Origin: Kalmusia sp. IMI 367209
Lineage: Eukaryota; Ascomycota; Dothideomycetes; Pleosporales; Didymosphaeriaceae
Assembly: GCA_027946365.1 (NCBI GenBank)
Contig: JAPEUQ010000005.1
Location: forward strand, 1,550,001-1,614,000
Length of the DNA stretch: 64,000 bases
Reading direction: 5' to 3'
Shown: one piece after another, positions 10,976 to 21,841 of the stretch
Position numbering within the stretch: the first letter of the stretch is position 1
Layout of the letters: each line of letters opens with the position of its first letter
The notes under the pieces: model-generated
What the model was told of the DNA's origin: nothing
Seen by the model: only the letters and a program-made list of their open reading frames with translations
The model's database searches: none
Made by a program: the position numbers and the translations under genes

Positions 10976-13514
10976 ATGGCCTGGCGAAGACTCGGCGTAT
11001 TCGTCGCAGCCGCGCAGTTTGCGGCGGCGCAGACCAATTACTCGCAGTACGTCAATCCATTCATCGGCTCAGAAGGACCTATTTCCGGCTACGCCTATGG
11101 GGGAGGCGACATCTTTGTCGGAGGCGCTGTACCCTTCGGCGTCGTCAAACTTGGTATCGACACCTGGGAAGACCGGATCGACATCGCTACCCTCAATGGC
11201 GGCTACACGCCAAAAGGCGTAGTAACTGGTGTGTCTATGATGCACGAATCTGGAACCGGTGGGTGTCCCAAGTATGGAGTCATCTCGCAGATGCCGCTTG
11301 CCAGCGTGGCTTCGCCGGTCAATGTCCTGAACGACACGACGTATTGGCAAAAGCGGGTGGGCACTGATGAAGCGACCGTGGGCTATTTCCACGCCGAGCT
11401 GGAGAATGGCGTTGAGATTTCTCTGGCTGGCGCGAGACATGCGGGTATCATGCGGTATGACTTTCCTGCTGGTGGAGAAAAGCATGTTCTCGTTGATGTT
11501 TCGCACTTCCTCCCGGATCCTCCAGGGGGCTTTTGCACGCAGTACTACGTGGATGGCGAAATCACAATTTCAGACGACGGCAAATCTTACACAGGTCATG
11601 GTACATATGCTGGAGGTTTCAATCTAGGCGCGCCGTATACAGTCTACTTCTGTGGAGAGTTCGATGCGACGCCTGTGGAGGCAAAAGCCTTCACCGGGCT
11701 AAACACAACACGCATAGTGAACGGATCACCTCCAGAGCCTACTTTTGGTGGGAAGAGTGCAGAGGCTGGGTCCGAAGGCAACAGGGTTGGTGCGTTATTT
11801 AGCTGGAGCAGTGCAAATGCCTCCACCAATGCTTCTTCGGTGTCTTCGAAAGTCGGCACATCTTTCATCTCCAAGGAGAAGGCATGTATGTTCAAAGATA
11901 CTGAGATACCCTCATGGGATCAGCAAGAGACGGTCAAGGCTGCTCAAGACGAGTGGAACCAAGATATCTTCAGCACAATCCAGGTGGACACGGGACCAGA
12001 GGCAAATCAGACTCTCCTCACCCTGCTCTACTCATCACTCTACTTTATGCATCTGATGCCCTCAGATCGAACTGGAGAAAATCCGCTGTGGGAGTCTGAT
12101 GAGCCATCTTGGGACGACTTCTACTGTATTTGTAAGCTGTGGCCCGAAACTGTTGTATTAATTCTTGTTGACTCGATGCAGGGGATACTTTCCGCAACAC
12201 ATTTAGCTTGAGTCATTTAATTCAGCCTAAGGCATACGAGAGCCAAGTAAGAGGCTTGATCGATATTTGGCGACACCAAGGGTACCTCCCCGACGGCCGA
12301 TCTGGGAACGATAACGGTCTCACGCAAGGCGGAAGCAATGCCGACAATGTTCTCGCTGATGCATATGTCAAAGGTCTTAGAGGATCTATCAACTGGGCAG
12401 ACGGATATGCGGCAATGGTCAAGGATGCCGAAGTCTCGACCAATGGGAGCAACAAGGAAGGGCGTGGAGCGCTAGACGATTGGCTTACCTATGGATATCT
12501 TACCACTAACAGTGAGAGATCTATCTCGCGCACAGTCGAATACTCCGCAAATGATTTCGCACTTAGCCAAGTAGCCAAGGGTGAGAAGCCGGACGACGTG
12601 GAGAAGTACCTCAAACGCTCTGCAGGATGGCAGCTCCTATGGGACCCCGCCGTGCCGAGTGTGAACACGACGCCCGTATTTGAAGGCTTCCTGACACCAC
12701 GGTTTGCCAATGGTACTTTTGATTCAAACGGCTATAATCCGGCTACTTGCGATGTATGTTCGTGGCCGTCGATCACATACGAAGGCACACCCTTCGAATA
12801 CTCATTCGTCATTCCACACGATGTGGAGACGCTCATCGGTCTTATGGGAGGCAGCGACGACTTCGAATCCCGTCTTGACTACATATTCCTACCAAACACC
12901 AGTCAAACCAACCTCGGAGCAAACGGTGTCGGCATCACATCAATCATGAACATCGGAAATGAGCCGGACTTCGCTACGCCCTATCTCTACAACTACATCA
13001 ACAAGCAGTGGAAGAGCGTAAACCAATCGCGCGCGCTTGGGAACCAATAGTAAGCAGCTCCCGAACTCTTTTTCCTCCCATGTATAACGGCTCGACTGAC
13101 GTGCACAGCTTCAGGAACGCCCCCTTCGGCGTGCCAGGCAACTCGGATTCTGGCGCTTTGAACTCCTGGCTCATTTGGCAGATGCTCGGCATGTATCCCG
13201 TCGTCACGCAACCCGTCTACCTGCTCGGCTCACCTTGGTTCTCCGACATCAATATGACTGTCAACGGAAATCACACGCTGCGCATCACCGCTGAGGGGCT
13301 CGGCAAGGATAGTTATTTCGTGCAGAGCGTGAAGATTAACGGAGAGACGTGGGATAAGAATTGGTTTGAGCATGATAGCCCGGGCCAGCAGTTGATGGTG
13401 GAAGGGGGGACGATTGAATTCGTGCTCGGGAGTGAGCATGTCGAGTGGGAGAAGGGCGATGTACCGCCTAGTCCGGGACATGTCGTGCTTAACGGTACTA
13501 CAACTAGATATTGA
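10976..13514 (+). CDS. Secreted GH92 family alpha-mannosidase
   Basis: Exons 10976-12131, 12182-13049 and 13109-13514 join in phase to 809 residues. GH92 enzymes are calcium-dependent exo-alpha-mannosidases, mostly alpha-1,2, that trim mannans or N-glycans. A signal peptide covers about residues 1-18. The N-terminal beta-sandwich begins YVNPFIGSEG and carries GGDIFVGGAVPFGVVKLG; the (alpha/alpha)6 domain shows the family motifs WDTFR (rebuilt across intron 1), QGGSNADN, YSFVIPHD, and GNSDSGALNSW after intron 2. Many NxT/NxS sequons are present, as expected for an extracellular protein. It converges with the GH127 gene, 230 bases between stops, so the two secreted glycosidases form a small carbohydrate-degrading locus. 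Linkage specificity cannot be read from the sequence. Confidence 0.92.
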
Positions 13515-13744
13515 GTCTAGTTTGTCTGCCTTGATCAAATCTAGCTTTTTCTGTGTATACGAGTATTGAGAATCGTGGTGCTACATTTCAAGCAGACGTT
13601 CCAGTGAGCGATGTATCGTGATATGACTCAGAAAGCGAAGCAAAGCACGATCCTGGATTCACGTGAAACTTGCCGTACGGCCTTATAATAACATCATGTA
13701 TACATAAATCATTGCTAACGTCCTCCGACACCCACACATACTCC

Positions 13745-15601
13745 CTACGCAGGCAACGACCCGCTGACCGCCCAGTACACCGCATAATTGAACCCCTGTG
13801 CATCATAAAACGGCCCGATATTCACACTCTTCCCGTCCGCCGTGCCAGTGAACGTCAACCCCGTAGTCCCAGTACGCTTGACGGATGCCAAGTCAAGCTT
13901 CGGGTTAGCAGAGAGCGTGCTGCTACCATAATTGCCGCACAGAACGCTCGGTCCAAACGCCAGGGCAGCGACCGACTTGTTGTCGTTTGCGGGAATGACG
14001 CGCAGCTTCATCGGGAGCTTGACGGTGACGACGTCGCCGGAGGCCCACGTGCGCGAGAGCGTGGCATACGTGCCTGGGGTCGCAGTGATGGACTGCGTCG
14101 CGCCGTTGACGGCGATGCTAGCGCCCGAAGTCCACGACGGGATGCGGATCTTCATCGCCCAATTGCCTGTTCCTGTCACCGTCAAGGTCGTGGTGTCGCT
14201 CGCGGGGAACGTAGTCGACTGGACGACGGTCACGCTGCGCGCCTTCCAGTTGAGCTTCGACGGCGTGAACAGGTTGACGTACAGCGAGGCGTCGTCGTAG
14301 AAGTAGATCGAGTCCTGCATCTTGGTGTTGGTCTCCAGTCCCGTGCCCTGGCAGCACCAGTGCGAGTCGTAGTCGGTGCTCCAGGTGCCGCCGCCCCAGG
14401 CCGGGCCGAGCCCGCGCTTGCCGCCTGGGTTGAGAGACGTGAAGTATGTGATGTGGCCGTGGTCGGTGGCTGGGTTCTGCTGCCCGAGCATGTGGTTGAT
14501 GAGGGCCCGCTCGTAGAAGTCGAAGTATGTCGCGTCACTGGGATTCATGGCGAAGAGCTCGCGGGTGAGCTTGAGCATGTTGTACGTGTTGCAGCCCTCT
14601 GCCGTGTCGGCTTTTAGCCATGCGGCGATGGCATTCGGGGCGTGGAAATGCTCTGCTTGGCTGTTGCCGCCGATGGCGTAGGAGTGCGCGTTCACGGTGA
14701 ACTTCCAGGCGTTTCGTGCAATGTCGGCGTATTTGGATGTCCCTGTGGCTTTGTACTCTCGCGCGGCTCCGATCCATTTTGGCACCTGCGTGTTGGCATG
14801 CAGTCCATCGAATTTATCGGTATTGGAGGCCAGGGGGTCGAATACGGCAGCATGGTCGAATCTTTGAGCTACGGTGAGCCACTTCTTGTCGCCGGTCTGA
14901 TGGTAGATGTCCGCGAGTACTTCGTTCATGCCGCCGAATTCAGTCTGCATGATCTTTTGCATTTGGTCGTAGCTGAGCTTGCTGGTGCGTGTGTCGACCC
15001 ATCCTGCGAATGCAAGCAGGACAGTCTTCGCGTTTGCGTCACCGATCCAGCGATAGACATCTAGTAGTCCGGCAAGCGTCTTGTGGATGGCATAGTATGG
15101 TACGTTTCCATTGGTCAACGTCCCACCCTCTAGTTTCGTGATCTCGGACTCTGGAAAGCCGGACAAATATCCAGTGGTAAACCCAGCAGCGGCGTTATTT
15201 TTCTGGCATTTGAGAAGTTCTGCCACGAAGCTTGTGGCTCGATCTCGGCAGGTAGTGTCTCCTAGCTGCGCATAGCATTGTGCCCATGCAGTAAGAAAGT
15301 GGCCTTGCATGTGTGTGCGGAAGGGGAAGTCGGGAGCATCCCAGCCTCCATTCGCGGTGGCGCCAGCCGTAGATATCTTGTGATTCAGGCGGAAGTTGTA
15401 GAGGAGGCGGTTTGTGTCCACGAACTTGAGATAGCTCAGGGTGCGGTTTTGGTTTGCCATGAATCGACTGCTGGTAAGCGAGACCTGATTGATGTCGAAT
15501 GGATGGGCGGAGACACCTGTCTCACTGACGACAGGCGCAACCTGCGCTGCGGCCGGAGCAATCGCCACATAGAGGCCGAGTATGATTGAAAGCAACTGCA
15601 T
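13745..15601 (-). CDS. Secreted GH127 (DUF1680) beta-L-arabinofuranosidase family protein
   Basis: A single uninterrupted exon of 618 residues with an N-terminal signal peptide (cleavage probably after the alanine run near residue 19). The family hydrolyses beta-L-arabinofuranosides from plant glycans using a zinc-bound cysteine nucleophile. The metal and catalytic residues of characterised members are at matching spots: Glu335 and Cys337 in EGCNTYNMLKL, and Cys416-Cys417 in HWCCQGTGLETN. YERALINHMLGQQNP and an N-terminal FRTHMQGHFLTAWA also fit the family, and a beta-sandwich domain follows at about residues 450-618. The absence of introns and strong GC bias at third positions, clearest at 13.95-14.55 kb, set it apart from neighbours. 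A TATA element sits at 15715-15721. It probably acts outside the cell with the convergent GH92 enzyme. Confidence 0.88.
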   Translation of the reverse strand: MQLLSIILGLYVAIAPAAAQVAPVVSETGVSAHPFDINQVSLTSSRFMANQNRTLSYLKFVDTNRLLYNFRLNHKISTAGATANGGWDAPDFPFRTHMQGHFLTAWAQCYAQLGDTTCRDRATSFVAELLKCQKNNAAAGFTTGYLSGFPESEITKLEGGTLTNGNVPYYAIHKTLAGLLDVYRWIGDANAKTVLLAFAGWVDTRTSKLSYDQMQKIMQTEFGGMNEVLADIYHQTGDKKWLTVAQRFDHAAVFDPLASNTDKFDGLHANTQVPKWIGAAREYKATGTSKYADIARNAWKFTVNAHSYAIGGNSQAEHFHAPNAIAAWLKADTAEGCNTYNMLKLTRELFAMNPSDATYFDFYERALINHMLGQQNPATDHGHITYFTSLNPGGKRGLGPAWGGGTWSTDYDSHWCCQGTGLETNTKMQDSIYFYDDASLYVNLFTPSKLNWKARSVTVVQSTTFPASDTTTLTVTGTGNWAMKIRIPSWTSGASIAVNGATQSITATPGTYATLSRTWASGDVVTVKLPMKLRVIPANDNKSVAALAFGPSVLCGNYGSSTLSANPKLDLASVKRTGTTGLTFTGTADGKSVNIGPFYDAQGFNYAVYWAVSGSLPA

Positions 15602-16600
15602 GATGTGGAAAAGATCCTGCCTACAGAGGACAGGTTGGAAGCACGATGTGGCTAGAAGAGGTGCGTTAAGAACTCACGACAGCGTCAGGGAGAATTGCTC
15701 GCCACAGTCCATCTGTTTATAAAGATAGCTAACATATCGTTTATGAAGCTCGTGACCTTGGGTTGCCAATTCTTTCCGCGAACCATCATAGAGCTCATGC
15801 TTTCCGATATGATGGGTGGATAACTCGATCACCGGTAGACTTGCATTCAAATCGACAATCACCTAACAAACTAATCGGCCTAAGTCTTCTCCGATGCACG
15901 TACCCACCAAGACTAGCCTCGGTAGTGCCTGATAGTATATTAATTGGCCTAGCTGTAATCGGAAATATTGCCTTAAACTTAGTGATATGACATGCAAAGT
16001 CACTTTTTTCGGAACAATTCTGCAAAATAGATCGACATGTTCCTTGCTCTCGCTAGATTACATAGTGCGGGGAAGCAACAGCTAACCGATTCAGCGTCAT
16101 TTCTTCCGAAAATAACACCGCGGATTCGCCGGTCTGCTCACCGTTTCATTTTGTTGGCTCTAGTTAAAGTCACTTCAGGTTAGCGAGAGGACCCGGCCGG
16201 CTGAAAATATAGTCAAATTTACGAGCTACGAATAGCTGCTCTTCATCGAGCATTCTAGATATGTAACTGAGTGACTGAATGCACATCGACCACGAGAAAT
16301 AGAAAGGAGGAGCACGTATTGGCAATATCAGCAAAATTGATGGGAGAGCTGCGGAAGATGTAGGCCGGATATGATTGCGAATGTGTATAAGATATAAATG
16401 GCCGATTATCAACCCTCCGATTACAGACTATCGAAAACGGACAAGATCATTTTAATGCATGTGACCCAGATAAGAAACGCCAAATCTTGCTGCCAGTGAG
16501 ATTCTGTCAATCATCTTCCCATCCTATGACCCATATATGCATGATCTTGAACCATAGCTGTGAGCGTTCGATTACAAGCATGCCATATATAGTTTAGAGC
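15602..16600. other. Intergenic; GH127 promoter and RBR 3' flank
   Basis: No gene seen. On the minus strand GTTTATA (complement TATAAAC, 15715-15721) lies about 115 bases upstream of the GH127 ATG. The rest is AT-rich with only short random frames. Confidence 0.45.
15715..15721 (-). promoter_or_regulatory. TATA box of the GH127 gene
   Basis: TATAAAC on the minus strand, about 115 bases upstream of the start at 15601. Confidence 0.45.
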
Positions 16601-18109
16601 CTACGAGGTACCATCGCCTCGGTCACCGTCATGGTGAGCCCAGATCTGGTGTGGGTCAGTGACATCGTAGTCTTGCTGATTGTGGTCGGCGCTTCTGAAC
16701 CCGGTCTTTGGATTGTCGACGTCCATAGCATCGTCCGATAAGGTGGCTGGTGACTCGGCGCTAGAAGCGGTGTCCCAAGAAGTAGCCCCACCAATGAAGG
16801 GTACATCATTGGAACCGGCGTCAGATAGCTCTACAATACCGTCGTCCACGTTCATAACCGGAACGAAAGGCCACACACCAGGGCTATTCCAATCGCCACC
16901 ACCCTCGACGCCGTCATCAGCAATGAGATTATCAAGACTCTCCTCATTCATGATGGGCTCTTCGTCATTACCTCGGTCTTGTTCGCGTTCAGCCTCTTCA
17001 TCTTCTTGCTCATCGCCATCGCCACCTTCACCCTCGTCTTCGTCTTCATTCTCATCATCTCCGTCTTCATCATCATCTTCATCATGGTCGTTCTCGCCGT
17101 CTAGTTGCGCATTATCCTGAGGTTGGGGAATAGTGAAGGTGATCCCCTGATCGATGAGCTCAATCTGGATTTGAATCAAGACTTCTTCGCGCGTGTTCGG
17201 GTCCAATCCTTCGAGGAAAGCCCTACGGGCGGGGTCGACATGCTGAAGGACCTGGTTCCAGAGATCCTCCTCTTCGTCAGGTACATCTCCACCATCATCA
17301 TCACCCTCCCTATCCTCCTCGTTATCCTCGCCGCGCTCATGATCAAACTGCTCACGACGAGTTCTGCCGTCGCGATTGAGGCCCGTGTCTCGATGGAAGC
17401 CATCGGCATTATAGCCTTCTTCATCGTAATTTGCCGGACCGTACTGCGGACAACCATGCATGCCTTGCCACTGCTTGCCACAGATATAGCAGAAGCTGTT
17501 ACCACACTCGCAGGTGATATGGTTGCAAGCTTCGGCGAGTTCTACAGTGACGCCACAGACGGAGCACTCCTTATATCCCTGCTCATTCACGCAGTCTTTG
17601 AACTTTTTGTCGTGCTCCGCAACCACACAAATATGGCCTTGAACTCCATCTACAAGCAGCCCCTTGCATGATACGCATGTGGCCTGAAAACACTCATCGC
17701 TGTCGCAAACAACATAAGTGACATCCGAATCTGCATCTCTGATGTGGCCGTTTGGATGAAGGAATTTCCCACACTTTGGGTTTGCGCAGTATACGCGGTA
17801 CCTGTACTTGTGAGTTGTTTCATCGAGAAGGACATATCTTGAGCGGACTTACTTGGGTAGGATCGTATATTCTCCCTGCTCTTTGAAAAGAAACGCCAGC
17901 TGCACATCCTCGGGGACGTGCTCGACGAATCGGTCAAGGAGCACGGGCTCATCGCAGCACGCTGGAGGAAACAAGCTCTCGTTCGATGTAGCATTTTCGA
18001 AGAAGCTGGCAATATCGTCTTTGCAGACCCAGTGATTGAAGCACGGCAGCTCGAGCAGCTGTGTCTCCTCACTCTGCGCCTCGCCGCAAATCACGCATTC
18101 AAGAGTCAT
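16601..18109 (-). CDS. RBR (RING-IBR-RING) E3 ubiquitin ligase with acidic tail
   Basis: Two exons, 17853-18109 and 16601-17801, give 485 residues. RING1 starts at once with CVICG and continues through LPCFNHWVCKDDI to PACCDE. The IBR follows from about residue 90 (CANPKCGKF, CDSDECFQATCVSCKG, then GHIC). RING2 is CSVCGVTVELAEACNHITC..CGNSFCYICGK. The cysteine before NH, Cys178, sits where RBR ligases carry the thioester-forming residue, so the enzyme should pass ubiquitin through a HECT/RING-hybrid step. Residues from about 240 to the end are a low-complexity tail with long Asp/Glu runs, encoded by GAA/GAT-rich repeats at about 17000-17096. It has no membrane segment. The substrate is unknown. 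A TATA element at 18261-18270 and a possible leader intron (donor near 18200, acceptor near 18119) lie upstream. Confidence 0.88.
17000..17096 (-). repeat. Low-complexity GAA/GAT/GAC tract coding an acidic run
   Basis: An imperfect trinucleotide-like repeat inside the RBR ligase gene. It encodes an Asp/Glu stretch and is probably length-variable. Confidence 0.6.
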
Positions 18110-19398
18110 GATGGTGGACTGTCCTTACAAACAGAATCGTTACGGCCTTTTGATCGATTAGCATAGAAATCGAGAATACATTGGGAGTTGAAACTGACCT
18201 GAGTTGAGCGTGGAAGAAGTTGGGTGAGCGAGTGAGGATCGGCTCTCTCAACGCAACGGAATTTTATAAAGTAGGTGGACCCGTGGGTGAAGCCCACTGT
18301 GTGCACGGACCAACGAGAAAGGTCCCAACTGAGACTGAGATTCACCCTGGAGCCAGTCACGCTTCTCCAGGGAAGAATGACGACTTGGCTGAGCTATGCG
18401 CACATCAGAATTCAAATGAATAGTTCAAGAAACCGTATTCTCTAGTCGAGCAAAGAGATGCAAAGAAGACTGAGGCCAAATGCTGGGCAAGGCTGTACCA
18501 CGGGTGCGAGCGGATCCACAGTGCCTAACGCGAGCTCAACACTAATGGATGCTTCGAGATTTACAATAGAATGCTATACAGACCAAATGAATGGAAAAAA
18601 AATAATGATACTGAAGTGAAAGGAAGAGCTTGTGCGACTGACGTGGTATGGGGTACGTCTGCGCTGACTCTCCGAGCTCGTCTGGTAGGCACCAACCGGG
18701 TCTCAGCCAATGAAACGCCTAAGCCACGGCCGCGCAAAACTCAGCCCAATTGCTTCCATGCTCTTGGCTCAAGCGGATATCTATCCTAGACCAACTCTGG
18801 GCTACTTCAGGCATCGAGATGGGAGCGTATGGAGGCTGCCTGCCCTGCGATCTTGTCAGGTATCGCAGGGTGGCAATCTAAGCAACCGAGACGTCACGGT
18901 AGGAATGGTGCCCCTCGCAGGGAGATGTATGACAGTGCCTTTAGTTCTCAATGGCATGTTGGAAATATCGTGATGAATGCTTGAAAGAAGCTGGCAGCCT
19001 CCGCGGTCGTAAATTGTCGGGTTGGTCTCGATGAATAAGACATGAGTCATCAAATGTCTTGCATAAGCAATCATATACATCACTATCTCCTTGAACGAGA
19101 CATCTCATGTACTGTTCTATCCTTTGTTATTAAGCTAAGACAGGTCTCATGCAGAGAAAGATATCATAGGTGCTTGAAGTATGTCATGTGACGTCAACTA
19201 CAATACCATCATCCCGAAGCACGTATTGTACAGATGCAGTGATGTGTATCATTAAATGAAGTATGAAATATACAGATCTTTTGAGGAAATGTATCATTGC
19301 TAAACGAGTGGACAAGATCCAAAAGGCCTCGAAAAGACACCACACAACACCCTTCTAACCCATTCTAACCCATTCTATTCTATTCTTCCGCGCACATT
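18110..19398. other. Intergenic, no gene seen
   Basis: This holds the RBR promoter and the 3' flank of the small secreted protein gene. A short imperfect direct repeat of CCCATTCTA/CATTCTATT lies at about 19352-19386. No other structure was recognised. Confidence 0.45.
18261..18270 (-). promoter_or_regulatory. TATA box of the RBR gene
   Basis: TTTATAAAAT on the minus strand, about 150 bases upstream of the ATG at 18109; the spacing allows for a possible leader intron. Confidence 0.4.
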
Positions 19399-19907
19399 TT
19401 AGGTGGCGTGGCACCCAATAGACCTTGCCTTGTTATCAAAGTAATAGCCCCTGCAATTAACCTCGGGATCATTGCGATCACACTCGCACGGCGTCCCCTG
19501 ATCCGGGCTGCATGGAAAATCCAAGTTCTCAATATCCCAATTCCATGCCCAGGTGTACTCACTGCCGCTACAGCCCTGATCACTGTTGAGCGTTAACAAC
19601 CTTCGTCGGGGTATCTTTGAGGAAGTCTAGTCTTGAGAGCTTACCTGTAAAGCTGGCAATACCAGTTACCGTAGTCGTTGGTGACAAGAAGAGATGAGGT
19701 TTTGGCGTCAAAAGCATCGGGAAGTGTAGGAGCTACGCAGGCATCACCTTCAGGTATGTCGAAGTTGACGGTGTAGGATTGTCCTGTGAACTTTTGCTCG
19801 GTGTAGAGCGTGATGGAGGCAGCGACGCGCTTGTGGAGCGCGGGAGAGGGGGCTGCGACACTGAGAGAGGTGAAAAGGAGAGAGTGTGTGATGCTGATGA
19901 GCTTCAT
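19399..19907 (-). CDS. Small secreted cysteine-rich protein, beta/gamma-crystallin-like
   Basis: Exons 19645-19907 and 19399-19582 give 148 residues, with a signal peptide of about 18 residues and a possible KR processing site (LHKR). The mature part holds eight cysteines. The pattern ITLYTEQKFTGQSYTV (Y/F-x-x-x-x-F-x-G), an acidic-rich centre, then AKTSSLLV and a closing WYCQLYSDQGC resembles one beta/gamma-crystallin Greek-key motif with its D/N-x-x-S-S calcium site. A second cysteine-rich segment follows, ending GCHAT. Secreted crystallin-like proteins occur in fungi and oomycetes, and some small secreted ones act on hosts or competitors, but nothing here proves that. A TATA element is at 20023-20029. 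The gene sits at the edge of a gene-poor AT-rich stretch, a common setting for effector-like genes. The crystallin assignment is by pattern only. Confidence 0.7.
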
Positions 19908-21840
19908 CTTTGACGATTGGGTTCTGAAGATGTGAGAATTTTGTAGCGAAGAGACGATGTGAAAAGCCGAGGAGTTTCTTAGATGCTGCTTGGTGGTTTG
20001 GATCGATGGTTCTTCGTTGTCTTCTTATACACTTAGAGATATCGCTTAGATACTCTATAATGTGTTCAGTTGCCTTCCTGTCAAACTGTGCATGACAGTG
20101 TCGTGCTTGTCAAGGGCTACGCCACAGCCACCAACGAGCGCATTTTCACAGCGTTCATTGAGTGCAGATCACACCTTAAGCCTTGCGCCGTTTCAAACAC
20201 TGTTAAATCTAACATATAATATGTGTTTGACTTATGATCTTACTCAGACGCACGAGAACTGTAAGACGACAATGCCATATTCCGGTCAACCACGTTTCTC
20301 CCAAAACGTGCTATGTCCGCTCAGTGTACCGTTGAAATCCTCACAGTTTTGCAAACGAAACTTTATACAGGAGGACGTTTAATAATTCGTAAGCTAAGGG
20401 AACCACTGGGCCTTTTATCATGCGTCAGCTTCTGTGGTCAAAGCACGCGGCGTACCTCATCCTCGCCCACGCATTGGTCCGCATAGAAAATCCTTTGCGA
20501 AAACGCCTTATAGTTTAGTATGATATGGCGATATAGAATAATATGCATGAACAACTTGTTTTTCGATCATCAGTGCACTGTCTGCGCACGTTCAAGGTGC
20601 TGATCTGCACGATTTTCGCATGGTGAGAGGATGCTGACGGGCGTACGCCCCGCATCAACACGTGGATGTCCTAATTCGAAAATGCATAGCGAGTCTCTAC
20701 CAGACCAATCATAGAACATATTATAAACTAAGTACCCGGGACGCATTGTTCTTGAACATCAGTGTGGGTGCAGTGAGTTGAGAACGTTCAGAATTTATCG
20801 TGTTGTGCAAACTGTGTTAGTCCTGTAGTAGCCTTTCAAATTCAAGTGGGAAACCTAATCTTTGGAAGGAATGGCTCTTACCTGGCCTTCAAAGCTCAAT
20901 TATACCTGATTTAGCGATGGATTGAGAATTATCATCACTTAGAAATATTGACTCACGACCCAGAGGTCATCGCAATAGCTCTCTTTTTCTTATCCCAGTC
21001 ACAGCTTAAATGTGATCCAAATCCACCACCCCCTGGTTAGAAATGACACCCGTCTTTCAAGATGGATTGTATCTGGTTCCTTGAGAAAGCCGGGAAGTTT
21101 TACGTTCCACTATTTTCTTTTCATAAGAGGGCGCATGGATTGATATGCTTTCGTAATTGATATGCGACACGCCATTGATAAGCAACCGTTCCTTGTTCAC
21201 TGGTCTCATCGTTGAACATTTGGTATATCGATGAGTATCGCATGCTTCTGCACCCGCTTGTATTAGTAAGCGTAAGAGACTTCATGCGCATAAAAAGCGG
21301 TGTTCATTGGACTCGATGTGCCAGACTCTTACTCCAGAAACCCTATTCCAGAACATGTTTCCTATATCGAAGTGGTGGCATTTCACAATTTTTCGGGTAG
21401 TAGCAATTTTTTGCCTAGATTTGATAAATTGCCATAGCTCTTTGCTCTTTGCTTTCAGCATCAGTCCTCCAACACCAGATTGCAGTCGTGAAATAATATC
21501 CTATAGCTGGTTCAGATAGCTGTATCATAAACAGCTATTGTGCACACATGAGGTTCTGATACATAGTTTTCGAGGCGAGAATCGCTGCAGAAACTAAATG
21601 ACTATGTTGACGCAATCTATTTCGTTGCTTGTCACTAGTCAATCTCCCGAAAGCTAGAAAGAGGTCGTGTAACTGTTGATATTTGGCTGTCATCTACTAG
21701 AGATGAGTGCTCCCTTTAGCTCCTCAACCTACGTTTGTGTATGCTCATGTTGGGCAGAGTTCAATTCAGCGTTGAGCTAGGCGGTCTTCTTCAGTTTCCT
21801 CTCTGCTATCTAAACAGATCGAGAAATCTTACAGCTTAAA
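19908..21840. other. Gene-poor AT-rich region
   Basis: Only short random reading frames with many stops in all frames. Apart from the TATA element of the secreted-protein gene near 20023, I see no promoter, RNA gene or transposon end. Confidence 0.45.
20023..20029 (-). promoter_or_regulatory. TATA box of the small secreted protein gene
   Basis: TATAAGA on the minus strand, 116 bases upstream of the ATG at 19907. Confidence 0.4.
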
Positions 21841-21841
21841 A

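Noticed and set aside
13670..14617. Plus-strand open frame of 315 codons opposite the GH127 gene
   Set aside because: Antisense to a complete GH127 coding region; composition is dominated by Arg, Val and Ala, an effect of high GC.
17105..17671. Plus-strand frame with hydrophobic runs that looks like membrane helices
   Set aside because: It lies antisense to the RBR domain; the Leu/Ile/Val runs are complements of acidic codons.
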